64,000 nucleotides of DNA, from contig SXOA01000174.1 in the NCBI GenBank assembly GCA_005778405.1, forward strand, positions 18,502 to 82,501. Reading direction: 5' to 3'. Below, one piece after another: positions 20,565 through 30,213 of this stretch. Numbering within the stretch: the first letter of the stretch is position 1; each line of letters starts with the position of its first letter. The position numbers and the translations under genes were made by a program. The DNA comes from Planctomycetaceae bacterium (GTDB lineage: Bacteria; Planctomycetota; Planctomycetia; Pirellulales; Pirellulaceae). The notes under the pieces are model-generated. The model ran no database searches, was not told where the DNA came from, and was given only the letters and a program-made list of their open reading frames with translations.

Positions 20565-22268
20565 ATGAACAATCGAAAGGACCCAAGTCTAATAGGCAGT
20601 GGGGCCGCTGCATCCCGCGATTTGGCGGAGACGGTCACGTTCTCAGGCACCGATCCCAAGCCGCTGATCCCCCCCGCTTTCGAACACCAGGCACTGGGCC
20701 GTTACCAGGTCGTTCGCCTTTTAGGGAAGGGGTCATTTGGCTCCGTTTATCTAGCGGAAGATTCGGCCCTTGGCCGGCAAGTGGCAGTGAAAGTGACCAG
20801 GCCATCTTCACAAGCAACTGCGGAGGGGAGCAGCCAAGAAGAGGCTCAAACATTGGCCCGCCTGGACCATCCTGCCATCGTTCCGGTTTTTGACTTAGGA
20901 AGCCTTCCCTCAGGTGAGCATTACACCGTCGCCAAATACATCCGCGGTCAGTCGCTAGCGGATCGCATGATGAGCGGGTCATTGACGCCCGCGGATGCGG
21001 CGGCGATTCTGGCTCAAGTCTGTGAAGGGTTGCATCACGCTCACCAGCAGGGCATTTTCCACCGGGACATAAAGCCTGCCAACATTCTGCTCGACGACAA
21101 GGGACAGGCGCTCGTTGCGGATTTCGGCCTGGCGGTTAGTGAAGACCAACAGCAGACGCACCGGGGAGAAGTTTCCGGATCGCCTGGTTACATGTCTCCG
21201 GAACAGGTGCGCGGTGACGTCCACTTGCTCGACGGCCGCGCCGATATCTGGGGAGTTGGCGTCATCCTGTACGAAGCCCTGACCGGCAAGCGGCCGTTTT
21301 CCGAGTCTTCGCGCCAGCAGCTCTTTGAGGAAATTCTCGGCAAGGAGCCGAAGCCTCCGCGGCTCATGGACGCGGCAATTCCGGTCGAACTCGAATGCAT
21401 CACGCTCCGCTGTCTGCGGAAGGAGATTGCGGATCGCTATGCGACGGCGTCGGACGTGGCGAAGGATTTGCGGCGGTGGCTAACCGAACAAGGAGCTGCC
21501 GCAACGCTGGCTGTGAACCGCTCCCCTGGTCAGCGTGGCCTGCTAGCAGTCGGGGTCGGCATCGTAATGCTGCTGGTAGCGGCCCTAGTCATCTGGCGAT
21601 TGGTCGGGAATGCCGCCGAATCGACTGCCGATACGAAGGGGTCCGTCGCTACTTCCCTTTCCCCGGCACAGCCCGCGGCCGAGCCTGTCAGCGGCCAAAT
21701 CAGTCTCCGTATCTGGTCGCCGCAGCAGCCCGAGCGGCGCGGCAAGCTTCTCGATGAGCCCGGCATGCTTCCCCTGGCGGCCGACGATCAAGTGCGCGTC
21801 GAGGCGGAGCTGTCTCGCCCTGCCTATGCTTACATCCTTTGGGTAGACGGCCAAGGCAAGGTCAGCCCCGTATATCCTTGGACCCCCGGCGACTGGAGCC
21901 AGCGGCCGGAAGTGGAGACCAAGGTCGCCAGGCTTTCGTTGCCGGAGCAACTGGACACCGGCTGGGAATTGGAACCCAGTACCGGCATGGAAACGCTGCT
22001 CCTGCTCGGCCGAGACGAGCCGTTGCCGCGGGACGTCGATTTGCAATTGCTGCTGGCTGGTTTGCCGCTGCAGGTCCGGCAAGACCCTCGGTCGCTCGCC
22101 TGGTTTGACAACGGTGTTCCTCGGCAAGATACCGTACGTGGCCCGCGGTTTTTCGATCCCAAGAAGATCGACGACCCGCTGTTGGCGACGCATCAGGCCC
22201 TGCAAGAGCGTCTTGGAACCAGGTTCACTTTCCTCCGTGCCGTCAGCTTCGCCAGCCGTGGAGAATAA
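20565..22268 (+). CDS. Transmembrane Ser/Thr kinase with DUF4384-like outer domain
   Basis: 567 residues from ATG 20565 (GGAG eight bases upstream). The Hanks-type kinase domain spans about 45-305: glycine loop GKGSFGSV, VAVKV lysine, HRDIKPANILL catalytic loop, ADFGLA metal site and SPEQ in place of APE. All catalytic residues are present, so it should be active. A single transmembrane helix lies at ~325-345. The outer region ~378-505 resembles DUF4384 (PAYAYILWVDGQGKVSPVYP), which occurs in envelope sensor proteins. The stop lies nine bases before the start of the exported TPR-CHAT gene, so the two form an operon. The kinase probably reports an envelope signal, perhaps through contact with the CHAT protein. 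Confidence 0.92.
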   Translation: MNNRKDPSLIGSGAAASRDLAETVTFSGTDPKPLIPPAFEHQALGRYQVVRLLGKGSFGSVYLAEDSALGRQVAVKVTRPSSQATAEGSSQEEAQTLARLDHPAIVPVFDLGSLPSGEHYTVAKYIRGQSLADRMMSGSLTPADAAAILAQVCEGLHHAHQQGIFHRDIKPANILLDDKGQALVADFGLAVSEDQQQTHRGEVSGSPGYMSPEQVRGDVHLLDGRADIWGVGVILYEALTGKRPFSESSRQQLFEEILGKEPKPPRLMDAAIPVELECITLRCLRKEIADRYATASDVAKDLRRWLTEQGAAATLAVNRSPGQRGLLAVGVGIVMLLVAALVIWRLVGNAAESTADTKGSVATSLSPAQPAAEPVSGQISLRIWSPQQPERRGKLLDEPGMLPLAADDQVRVEAELSRPAYAYILWVDGQGKVSPVYPWTPGDWSQRPEVETKVARLSLPEQLDTGWELEPSTGMETLLLLGRDEPLPRDVDLQLLLAGLPLQVRQDPRSLAWFDNGVPRQDTVRGPRFFDPKKIDDPLLATHQALQERLGTRFTFLRAVSFASRGE

Positions 22269-22277
22269 CAAGCAACA

Positions 22278-25200
22278 ATGCTCCATGCCCGAACAATCCT
22301 TGTGCTACTCTTCCTCCTCGGTCTAGCGATCACTCTGCACGCGGAGGACGCTCCGCCCAAGACCCTTCCCGAACTGAAATCCGCTGCCGACTCGGATGAA
22401 GGGGCCGGCAAGTTTGACGCGTCCTTTCCACTCCGCGAGAAGATCCTGGAACTAACTCGAAAGGAGAAGGGAGAAGACTCGCTGCTCACCGCCGAGGCGT
22501 ACTACCTTCTGGCAAACAACTACCGCCAGAGAAACAAGCTGAAGGAAGCGGAATCACCGGCCCGCAAAGCCTTGGAAGTCCGCCTGAAAGAGGTGGGGGA
22601 AAGAGATCCAAGCACGATCGGGAGCTACGCCCAAGTCGTTGACATTCTCAATCACTCCGCTAAGTATCAAGATGCCGAGGTTCTGGCCCGAAAGCTCCTC
22701 GTGCTTCGCCAGGACGTGCTTGGTGTCGACCACGTGGAGACCGCTAATGCCCGCATGATGCTCGGGGGGGCGTTATTCTTTCTGAAGAAGAACGACGAAG
22801 CGGCTCCGCTATTCCAGCGGGCGTTTGAAATCCACTTGAAGGAGTATGGCCCCGACCATGCGATCACCAAGAGAACGGCCCAGAGCTTCGCGGATAACCT
22901 CAATGGCTCCCTTGGTAACGTCTACACCGCCGCTCAAAAGAAGTATCCCAACGACCCAATTACTGCTCAGTACGTCACTTTCGAGCACATGCTCGAAGTG
23001 ATGAAAACCTGTTTCCCTGAGTCACGCTATCCCGATGGCCATCGGCGGATGGCTCGGACTATGTTGCAACTCGGAGATTTGCGGAACATGCAGGGGCGAC
23101 GGGCCGAGTCCCGGACTTGGTATGAAAAGGCCCTCGCCATTCAAGACAAAATCATCGGCAAGGAATTTCCAAACGGACACCAGGAGTGGGCCCAGACACA
23201 CACCCGCCTTGCCCGGACGTTGCATACCCACGGCGAGTATGAAGAGGCAGGCAAGCACGCCCAAAAGGCTGTGGCGATGTACCGGCACCTCTACAACGCC
23301 CAGGAATTCCCCAATGGACATCCCGATCTGGCGGCTGCCCTCGTCGATTCCGCGTTTATGAAGGGGGGCGGGATCGAAGGGCGGAAGCTATACGAAGAGG
23401 CCCTGGAGATGCAGAAAAAGCAGTATCCGGACGGTCACCGCGACGTGGTGGCGACGCTGATGAACCTGGGAAACGTCCTCATTGGCTTGGGTGATGCTCG
23501 CGGAGCCGCTCAGCGCCTGACCGAGGCTCTCGAAATGAGCCGAAAGGTGGACAAAGAGCCGACCTACGAGCAGGCGTCGACGCTTCAATACATCGGCCGG
23601 TTACACAAACGACTGGGAGATGCCGAGGAGGCGGAAAAATATCTCACCGAAGCCGTCCTCGCGTGCGTCGAGCTTTATCCGAAGCATCTCTATCCGCTCG
23701 GGCACGACCATCTGGCCACGACCCGCAAGGAGCTGGCCCTGGCTCTTTACGATCATGGCAAAGGACCGGAGGCGGCTGTCGAGGCGGATCGCTCCGAGAA
23801 GATGCAGTTCGATCTGGCCGCAGCTCACATGCCTGATGTTTCGGAGGCGGAGGCCCTGAACTTTGCCGTGTTGCACCTCAGCACGCCCGATTTGCTGATC
23901 AGCACCTGGATTTCTTGCGGGCGTTCCGACGACGAGCTTTACGAGCACCTTTGGCGGCGGCGCGGTTTGATTCACCGGGTCCATACTCTCCGGCAGCAAG
24001 CGGCTCTGAAATCGTCGTCCCCCGAAGTGAAGCAGCTCGTGGCCCGCTATCAGGAATCGCGGCAGAAGCTGGCACAGGCTGCCTTTGCCCCCGCCGCATC
24101 GACGGTTCAGGAACGGACTACAGCCGGCGAGCGACTGGCGGCTCTGACCAAATCGAAAGAGTCGCTGGAACGCGAGCTAGCCAGTTCTCTCCCCGAGCTC
24201 CGTCGACTTGCCGCCGAGGCCACGCCGCCGGACCATCGCCAGCTGGGTGCGAAACTGCCGCCGCATGCCGTGTTCATCGACCTCGTGCAATTCTATTACT
24301 TCCCGCCTGGAAAACCACAACAAGTGCGACGGAAAACGCCGCTCAACAATCTTTCGAAAGACACCGTTTGTTACGCGGCGTTCCTACTCTCTAGCAATGG
24401 GAAAGTCACCTGGATCGATCTCGGTCCCGCGGAGCCAATTGACAAGCTCGTCAAACGCTGGCGAGAGGAAATCGTCGGCGATGCCGCCGGTGAGCGGGTC
24501 ACAGCCGCGGAGCTCGGTAAACTTCTCTGGTCGCCACTGGCGAACAACCTTCCGCAGGGAGTGAACACTGTTTTTATCGGCCCCGATGGAGCGCTCTCCG
24601 CTGTCCCGTGGTGCGCCCTGCCGGGAACGAAACCGGGTTCCATTTTGCTGGAAGATCTGGCCATTGCCACGGTTCCGCACGGGCAGTTCCTGCTCGCGGA
24701 GCTTTCCGGCGCGAAGTCGCCGGTGGCGACAGCGGGACGAGTGCTGTCGGTGGGGGATGTCGACTTCCGCCTGGCGACGGGAGGCAAGGCTGTCCCGAAT
24801 TCTCCCCGCAGCAAAAGCGACGGGCTTTGGCCGGAGTTGCCCGGTACCAGGCAGGAGCTGAGCGATCTGGCTGCAATCGGCGGGGAACGGGTGACGGCGC
24901 TCCGCGGACGCGAGGCCACATCCAGCCACGTCCTCGCAGAGCTGCCAAAGGTCCGCTTTGCCCATCTGGCCACGCATGGTTTTTTCGCCGATCCCGAGCT
25001 GCAATCAATCCTCCAAGTGGATGAGAAAGCGTTTGTCGCCCGTAGCGGACGGGTGCCCATTCGCTCGTCGGTCGCGGCCCGCAACCCACTCCTGTTGTCC
25101 GGTCTGGTCTTCGCCGGCGGAGAAGCGAAAGCAGGCGTACCGGCGGCGGACGACGGCCTTCTCACGGCCGAAGCCATCGCCGCGTTGCCGCTCGCCGATC

Positions 25201-25595
25201 TGCAATTGGCGGTCCTTTCCGCCTGCGAGACCGGCCTAGGAGACGTCGCCGGCGGCGAAGGCGTGTTTGGCTTGCAACGAGCCTTTCATCAAGCGGGGAC
25301 CAAGAACGTCGTCGCCAGCCTTTGGAAAGTGAACGATGAACCTACCGCCGCGCTCATGCGGCTCTTCTACCGCAACCTCTGGGAGCAGAATTTGCCCCCG
25401 CTGGAGGCACTGCGGCAGGCACAACTCGCCCTCTATCGCCATCCCGAGCAGGTGACCGCCCTGGCCAGCGCCACTCGCGGCCCGAATTTCAACAAAGTCG
25501 TGAAGCTGGTCGAAGGGGGTGCCGTGGAACCGACAGCTCCGCGCAGCTCGCCGCGACGCTGGGCGGCGTTTGTGCTGTCAGGGACAGGGCAATAG
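22278..25595 (+). CDS. Exported TPR-CHAT caspase-like protein
   Basis: 1105 residues. A signal peptide (TILVLLFLLGLAITLHA) directs it outside the cytoplasm. Residues ~35-520 are tetratricopeptide repeats; ~570-640 is a helical spacer; ~780-1100 is a CHAT domain, a caspase-like fold. The catalytic dyad is intact: His900 in LATHGFF and Cys983 in LSACETGLGD. CHAT proteases cut protein partners, as in gasdermin and Craspase systems, but those are cytoplasmic; this one is exported. No gasdermin-like or Cas gene is nearby. It directly follows a membrane kinase gene. No strong ribosome site is visible, consistent with coupling. Target unknown. Confidence 0.92.
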   Translation: MLHARTILVLLFLLGLAITLHAEDAPPKTLPELKSAADSDEGAGKFDASFPLREKILELTRKEKGEDSLLTAEAYYLLANNYRQRNKLKEAESPARKALEVRLKEVGERDPSTIGSYAQVVDILNHSAKYQDAEVLARKLLVLRQDVLGVDHVETANARMMLGGALFFLKKNDEAAPLFQRAFEIHLKEYGPDHAITKRTAQSFADNLNGSLGNVYTAAQKKYPNDPITAQYVTFEHMLEVMKTCFPESRYPDGHRRMARTMLQLGDLRNMQGRRAESRTWYEKALAIQDKIIGKEFPNGHQEWAQTHTRLARTLHTHGEYEEAGKHAQKAVAMYRHLYNAQEFPNGHPDLAAALVDSAFMKGGGIEGRKLYEEALEMQKKQYPDGHRDVVATLMNLGNVLIGLGDARGAAQRLTEALEMSRKVDKEPTYEQASTLQYIGRLHKRLGDAEEAEKYLTEAVLACVELYPKHLYPLGHDHLATTRKELALALYDHGKGPEAAVEADRSEKMQFDLAAAHMPDVSEAEALNFAVLHLSTPDLLISTWISCGRSDDELYEHLWRRRGLIHRVHTLRQQAALKSSSPEVKQLVARYQESRQKLAQAAFAPAASTVQERTTAGERLAALTKSKESLERELASSLPELRRLAAEATPPDHRQLGAKLPPHAVFIDLVQFYYFPPGKPQQVRRKTPLNNLSKDTVCYAAFLLSSNGKVTWIDLGPAEPIDKLVKRWREEIVGDAAGERVTAAELGKLLWSPLANNLPQGVNTVFIGPDGALSAVPWCALPGTKPGSILLEDLAIATVPHGQFLLAELSGAKSPVATAGRVLSVGDVDFRLATGGKAVPNSPRSKSDGLWPELPGTRQELSDLAAIGGERVTALRGREATSSHVLAELPKVRFAHLATHGFFADPELQSILQVDEKAFVARSGRVPIRSSVAARNPLLLSGLVFAGGEAKAGVPAADDGLLTAEAIAALPLADLQLAVLSACETGLGDVAGGEGVFGLQRAFHQAGTKNVVASLWKVNDEPTAALMRLFYRNLWEQNLPPLEALRQAQLALYRHPEQVTALASATRGPNFNKVVKLVEGGAVEPTAPRSSPRRWAAFVLSGTGQ

Positions 25596-25621
25596 TGCCA
25601 TCCAAATCTCGAGAACGGAAC

Positions 25622-25717
25622 CTATTGGTCCAATTCTTCTGTGGCGCTTTGATCCCAGTGCTTGTCGAGATTTCCCGAGGCATTGAACTCGATGCCGTGA
25701 GTCGAGCGAGGCCCCAT
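25622..25717 (-). pseudogene. Possible short ORF or C-terminal gene remnant
   Basis: A 31-codon open frame (ATG at 25717, TAG at 25622) encodes a hydrophilic peptide ending NLDKHWDQSATEELDQ, which looks like the natural C-terminus of a longer protein. There is no Shine-Dalgarno sequence. It lies in the short gap between the TPR-CHAT gene and the convergent SGNH gene. It may be the tail of a decayed gene rather than an expressed small protein. Low confidence. Confidence 0.2.
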
Positions 25718-25763
25718 GGCAAGCGGACTATTCAAATGCGCGTCGTGAATCCTGTCGCATCCG

Positions 25764-26762
25764 TCATTTTTCCCCCTTAATCTCCTTGATCCGCGTCGTC
25801 AGTTCCGTCGCCTTCTTCTCCGCTTCTTCCAGCGGCAGGCCGGCGGTGATGCCGGGGCGTTTGTGGCCGGTAGAGGAAAGCCAGGCATCGCGGAGCAGGT
25901 GGTTGCGCTGCTGGGTGAGCTTGAGGATTTCCAGGCCGTGCGGGTAACTCTTCAGCAGCTCGTCGGCGGATTTGGCCTTGTTGATTTCCGCGGGCGGGGC
26001 TTGGAGAGCGAGCAGGAGCTGCTGGGCGGCGAGCCAGTGGCCGGTGGCGTTCATGTGGACGCCGTCGCCGGCGAGCGTGAACTTGGGATCAGTCTTCCGC
26101 TGCTCGGCGAGGTAGGCATTCATCGGGCCGTGCAGGTCCGCGACTAGCCAGCCTTTAGTTCGCTGCTCCAGCAGCCACTTCGAGAACTCGTCCAGCACTT
26201 CGTTGTAGCCCACGTACGGCTGGCGATATTCGGCCTGGCCGGCGGGAAGGGTGCGGCTTTTGATCGGCTCGGAATCGAAGGTCGGCGGGGTGATGTGCAG
26301 CACTTTGGCCCCCGCTTTCTCGGCCGCTTCCCGCAGGCGAAGGATGCCGCTCTGAAACTTCTCCAGCCGCTCCTTGCTCGGTGGATAGTACATGCCGCAG
26401 TTCATGCCATAGCAGGCGACGACCAGGTCCGGCTTCGTTTTTTCCAACACCCGCCCCAGCCGCTCATGCACATCGGGCCTGGGGAACGAGCCCCCCGCGT
26501 GCCCCGGCTCGGAGAGCCCCGAGACCGTCTCACTGGGGAGGCCGAGATTGATCAACTCGCACTTCTGGTCGGGATACTTCACCGCCAGGTACGCACCGAC
26601 CGCGTCGATGTATTGGCCGCTGTAGGTGATGCTGTCCCCTAAAAAGATCACCCGATTGTGACCCTTGAGGCCAGGGAGCTCGTCGGCGTACAACGCGGTT
26701 GCAAGCAGCATGGATAACGCGGCAACGATGGGAAGGATCTTTCGCAACTGGGCAACGCACAT
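25764..26762 (-). CDS. Exported SGNH/GDSL hydrolase
   Basis: 332 residues from the ATG at 26762; extension to 26822 would precede the signal peptide with unlikely residues and overlap the upstream gene. After a signal peptide come the four SGNH blocks: FLGDSIT (nucleophile Ser, ~45), a Gly block around NLGLPSET, YGMNCGM (Asn block) and DGVHMNATGHW (Asp-His, ~250). These enzymes hydrolyse esters, often acetyl groups on polysaccharides. A C-terminal ~60-residue helical tail follows. It lies 43 bases after the esterase gene and probably shares its transcript. A carbohydrate esterase role is inferred. Confidence 0.87.
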   Translation of the reverse strand: MCVAQLRKILPIVAALSMLLATALYADELPGLKGHNRVIFLGDSITYSGQYIDAVGAYLAVKYPDQKCELINLGLPSETVSGLSEPGHAGGSFPRPDVHERLGRVLEKTKPDLVVACYGMNCGMYYPPSKERLEKFQSGILRLREAAEKAGAKVLHITPPTFDSEPIKSRTLPAGQAEYRQPYVGYNEVLDEFSKWLLEQRTKGWLVADLHGPMNAYLAEQRKTDPKFTLAGDGVHMNATGHWLAAQQLLLALQAPPAEINKAKSADELLKSYPHGLEILKLTQQRNHLLRDAWLSSTGHKRPGITAGLPLEEAEKKATELTTRIKEIKGEK

Positions 26763-26805
26763 TGATCGAGCTTTCAGTTTGGTTAGTGGCTTCAGTAAAC
26801 AGGTT

Positions 26806-27684
26806 TCACTGCCGCTTCTCATTCGGCAGCAGCAATTCTACGGTTTCGCTCACCCACCCGCTGTGCCAGTCATGTTTCCGCTCGGGGCCGTCCTTGTAGA
26901 CGTGCGGGATTCTCAGTTCGTTCATCAGGGCGTGCATTCGGACATGCTCGTCCCGAAAGCCGCCGTAGCCGATGAGGATCAGCCGTTCGCTTGTGCCAAG
27001 TTCCTTACTCTTCGCCCGGAGCAGCAATTCAATCCTGTATTTGGCGAAGTTCTCCTGCGTCCCAAAGATTTGTCCCGAGCCGAACTTGCCCGATTTGTCC
27101 ATCATCAGCGGAGCATCCCAGGCTGCGGCTTTGCCGAACATATCGGGATGCCGCAGCAGCAGGCTCCAGGCTCCCCAGCCCGACTTGCTGAACCCCAGCA
27201 GCAGCCGATGGTCGGCGTCGGCCTGTACGGCATAGGTCTTTTCGATGAAAGGGATGACTACCTCCAGGAAGTACGACTCCTGCCGAATTTCCAGTTTGTC
27301 AGGATGGTCGGCATACCAGGGAAGGTGAGAAAAAGTGGGAGCGACAAAAGTGACAGAATGCTTGTTGTGCAGTCCATGCTTCTTCACCTCCGCCAGACCA
27401 TCGCCATAGCGTGATTCCGTTCCCGCTTCGACCGGCAGGAGGTAAATCACGGAGAGCTTCTCACCGGCGTTGCGACCATCGGGGAGCAGTACGCGGATGC
27501 TCGTCTTGCCGGCCTGAAAGGGTGAGCTGACCTCGTGGACGAAAAAGCCATTGGAATCTGGCTTGGCTTCGGAAATCGTGACCAGTCTCTCCGCTTTCTG
27601 CTCATCTCCGCTCGAAGGGTTGCCACCCTGTGCCATCAAAACGGCCAGCGCCAGTCCGAGCCAAGTTGATCGCCTCATCCGCAT
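26806..27684 (-). CDS. Exported esterase D/PF00756-like hydrolase
   Basis: 292 residues starting at ATG 27684, with GGAGG seven bases upstream; a much longer frame to 28152 runs antisense through the FKBP gene and is rejected. A signal peptide precedes an alpha/beta-hydrolase domain with nucleophile elbow LLGFSKSGWG (~160) and a C-terminal KHDWHSGW holding the catalytic His. The architecture matches the putative esterase family that includes feruloyl and S-formylglutathione esterases. It is the first gene of a two-gene unit with an SGNH hydrolase, so both may strip esters from the same polymer. Substrate is unknown. Confidence 0.83.
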   Translation of the reverse strand: MRMRRSTWLGLALAVLMAQGGNPSSGDEQKAERLVTISEAKPDSNGFFVHEVSSPFQAGKTSIRVLLPDGRNAGEKLSVIYLLPVEAGTESRYGDGLAEVKKHGLHNKHSVTFVAPTFSHLPWYADHPDKLEIRQESYFLEVVIPFIEKTYAVQADADHRLLLGFSKSGWGAWSLLLRHPDMFGKAAAWDAPLMMDKSGKFGSGQIFGTQENFAKYRIELLLRAKSKELGTSERLILIGYGGFRDEHVRMHALMNELRIPHVYKDGPERKHDWHSGWVSETVELLLPNEKRQ

Positions 27685-27913
27685 GGTATTCCTCCAGTGG
27701 TGGATTGTACCCTCTGGTGCCCCTTGGTTCTGGCGCAGAAATGAAGGTTGCCGGACATCTACTCTTGCCCGACGTTTCCGGCGGCACGACGGGCTGGAAT
27801 CCGACCTCGCCAAAATCAGGCCCGTGTCGTTGCCCGCATCCGTCATCCGCCCTAAAATCGGGCTGTGTTTTTGTGTCTCTCCGGCCGACTGGCCGCTAAC
27901 CAAGGAGTGAGGT

Positions 27914-28396
27914 ATGCGTTTGCAATTGACAGGCGGCGTGGTGGTGCTGGGATTGTTCCTCTTGCTAACGAAGGTTTCCATAAGTGCGGATGAATCAAAA
28001 GAAGTCGCTTTGCCGGAGCTTCCCAAGGGTGCTGGCAAGGTGGACAAGGATGCGGCGAAGAAATTCACGGCCACCGATTCGGGGCTCAAGTACCGCATCC
28101 TCCGCAAGGGGACCGGCGACAAACCCAAGGCGACTGACTCCGTGAAGGTCAACTATCACGGTTGGCTGGATGGGGGCAGGGTCTTTGACAGTTCGTATAA
28201 GCGGGAAGAGCCAATCTCCTTTCCGCTCAACCGCGTCATCAAGGGGTGGACCGAAGGAATGCAGCTTGTGGGTGAAGGGGGAATGATTGAGTTGGAGATT
28301 CCCTCCGACCTGGGCTACGGCGACCGCGGTTCACCCGGCGCGATTCCCCCGAAGGCCACGCTACATTTCCTGGTGGAACTTTTGAAAGTGGAGTGA
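27914..28396 (+). CDS. Exported FKBP-type peptidyl-prolyl isomerase
   Basis: 160 residues with AAGGAG before the ATG. A signal peptide (~1-25) and short linker lead to a single FKBP domain (~60-160): VKVNYHGWLDGGRVFDSS, FPLNRVIKGWTEGMQL and LGYGDRGSPGAIPP carry the active-site aromatic and Asp residues. It catalyses cis-trans proline isomerisation and should help fold exported proteins. The stop overlaps by a few bases the ribosome site of the downstream FAH-family gene, which starts three bases later, so these are likely co-transcribed despite unrelated roles. Confidence 0.93.
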   Translation: MRLQLTGGVVVLGLFLLLTKVSISADESKEVALPELPKGAGKVDKDAAKKFTATDSGLKYRILRKGTGDKPKATDSVKVNYHGWLDGGRVFDSSYKREEPISFPLNRVIKGWTEGMQLVGEGGMIELEIPSDLGYGDRGSPGAIPPKATLHFLVELLKVE

Positions 28397-28398
28397 CC

Positions 28399-29361
28399 AT
28401 GCGACTCTGCCGTTTCCGTCATCAGAATATCGTGCACCTCGGCTTCTATAGCGAAGAAGGGGTGATTCCAATTGCGGTCGCTGCGGCGGCCTACGCGGAC
28501 GCGACGCACGAGAAGCTCGCGCTACCTGTGGGGGATAGTCTTATCGATTTTCTGCCACCTGATGGCAAGGGCTTTGCAGCGGCATTGAAAGTGGCTCATT
28601 GGCTGGGTGGCCACCCGGGGGCGGCGGCGAAAAGTTTGTTGCCACTCGCCAAGGTGGAATTGCTGGTTCCGATTCCGCGGCCCAGCAAGCTCTTTCTCTT
28701 GGCGGGGAATTACGCCGCTCATATCATCGAAGGCGGGGGCGAAGCGCCGGAGCGGAAGGAGACCTTTCCTTACGTCTTCATGAAGCCGCCGACCACGACG
28801 TTGACCGACCCCGGCAAGCCGGTGGTTGTGCCGAGCATTTCTCCCAAGCACGTCGATTGGGAATGTGAGTTGGCGGTCGTCATCGGCCGCGGCGGCAAGC
28901 ACATTCCAGAAGCGGACGCGCTGAAGCATGTCGCCGGCTACGCGGTCGTCAACGACATTTCGGATCGCAAATTCCGCCCCAATCCAGATCGCAAGATGCG
29001 CGAGAAAGACAGTTTCTTCGACTGGCTGCACGGCAAATGGCACGACAGCTTTTGTCCGATGGGTCCGTGCATCGCGTCGGCGGACGCGATCCCCAATCCG
29101 CAAAAACTGGCCATGAAACTCAGCGTCAATGGCAAGCTGTTTCAAAACGCCAGCACTGGCCAACAGATTTTTCCCGTGGCAGCGGTCATCGAGTTCATTT
29201 CCAACAATTGCACCCTGGAACCAGGCGACATCATCTCCACCGGCACTCCTGCCGGCGTCGGTAACGCGACCGGGACGTATCTTGGCCCCGGTGACAAGGT
29301 GGAAGCCTGGATTGAGAACATCGGCACGCTCTTCTCGCCCGTAGTTGCCGAAAAGGCATAG
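28399..29361 (+). CDS. Fumarylacetoacetate hydrolase-family protein
   Basis: 320 residues from ATG 28399, with GGAG overlapping the FKBP stop. The FAH catalytic fold occupies residues ~90-320. Metal-ligand motif DWECELAVVIGR (~155) contains the conserved Glu-x-Glu; later TGTPAGVG closes the fold. Family members hydrolyse or decarboxylate acylpyruvates and 2-hydroxy-dienedioates in aromatic or sugar-acid breakdown. The next genes encode a beta-hydroxyacid dehydrogenase, an aldo/keto reductase and an MFS carrier, which suggests uptake and breakdown of an organic acid or sugar. The particular substrate cannot be told from sequence. Confidence 0.9.
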   Translation: MRLCRFRHQNIVHLGFYSEEGVIPIAVAAAAYADATHEKLALPVGDSLIDFLPPDGKGFAAALKVAHWLGGHPGAAAKSLLPLAKVELLVPIPRPSKLFLLAGNYAAHIIEGGGEAPERKETFPYVFMKPPTTTLTDPGKPVVVPSISPKHVDWECELAVVIGRGGKHIPEADALKHVAGYAVVNDISDRKFRPNPDRKMREKDSFFDWLHGKWHDSFCPMGPCIASADAIPNPQKLAMKLSVNGKLFQNASTGQQIFPVAAVIEFISNNCTLEPGDIISTGTPAGVGNATGTYLGPGDKVEAWIENIGTLFSPVVAEKA

Positions 29362-29364
29362 TCG

Positions 29365-30213
29365 ATGGAACGCGTCGGCATCATTGGCATTGGGCTTGTC
29401 GGCAGCGCGCTGGCGGAGCGGTTGCTGGCGGCGGGCTTTGAAGTTGCCGGATTCGACGCACAGGCTGCTCAGAATGACGCTTTGAGCAAGCTTGGCGGCC
29501 AGCCGCTGGGGAGTGCTGACGAGGTAGCGAAGCTGTGTGAGACGATTCTGCTCAGCTTGCCGACCAGCGACATCTCAGCCGTAACGATCGAGGAAATCAA
29601 GCTGCACCTGGCGGGGAAGACCATCCTGGATACCACCACTGGTCAGCCGGAGGCGATGGCGTCGCTGGGTCAGCAGCTCGCGGATATTGGCTGCGACTAT
29701 CTCGATGCCACGATCGCTGGTTCGAGCAGCCAGGTCCGAGATGGGAACGTGATTGTGATGCTTGGAGGGACGAAAGCAGCGGTATCGCGATGCGAGAAAC
29801 TGCTTACAGCGTTCGCCAAGCAATGGTTCCATCTCGGTCCATGGGGAAGCGGCGCGAGGATGAAGCTGGTTGTGAATTTGGTGCTTGGCCTGAACCGCGC
29901 GGTGCTGGCGGAAGGGCTGTCCTTCGCAAAATCAGTAGGTGTCGACCAGCGACAGGCTCTGGAAGTCCTGAAAGCTGGCCCGGCATTCTCGCGCGTTATG
30001 GAAATTAAGGGGGAGAAGATGCTGGCTCGCGATTTCTCGCCTCAGGCGCGGCTGGCGCAGCATCACAAGGACGTGAAGTTGATTCTGGCGGAAGCAGCGC
30101 GTGCGGATGTGACGTTACCACTCTCTCAGTTGCATAACGAACTGCTGGCCAGTCTGGTTGCGGCGGGAGACGGCGACCTGGACAATAGCGCGATTCTCAA
30201 AGCGTTTGCTTAG
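29365..30213 (+). CDS. NAD(P)-dependent beta-hydroxyacid dehydrogenase
   Basis: 282 residues in the 3-hydroxyisobutyrate/tartronate-semialdehyde reductase family. The N-terminal Rossmann domain has GIIGIGLVGSALAE; the substrate motif is DATIAGSSSQVRDGN, and the catalytic Lys lies in GSGARMKLVVN (~residue 171). It probably interconverts a short hydroxyacid and its semialdehyde. It starts four bases after the FAH-family gene, so they are surely co-translated. Its TAG stop is also the first three bases of a palindromic intergenic element. Confidence 0.92.
   Translation: MERVGIIGIGLVGSALAERLLAAGFEVAGFDAQAAQNDALSKLGGQPLGSADEVAKLCETILLSLPTSDISAVTIEEIKLHLAGKTILDTTTGQPEAMASLGQQLADIGCDYLDATIAGSSSQVRDGNVIVMLGGTKAAVSRCEKLLTAFAKQWFHLGPWGSGARMKLVVNLVLGLNRAVLAEGLSFAKSVGVDQRQALEVLKAGPAFSRVMEIKGEKMLARDFSPQARLAQHHKDVKLILAEAARADVTLPLSQLHNELLASLVAAGDGDLDNSAILKAFA

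Noticed and set aside
27685..28152. Extended N-terminus for the esterase gene
   Set aside because: It runs antisense through the FKBP gene; the ATG at 27684 has a GGAGG site and a signal peptide.
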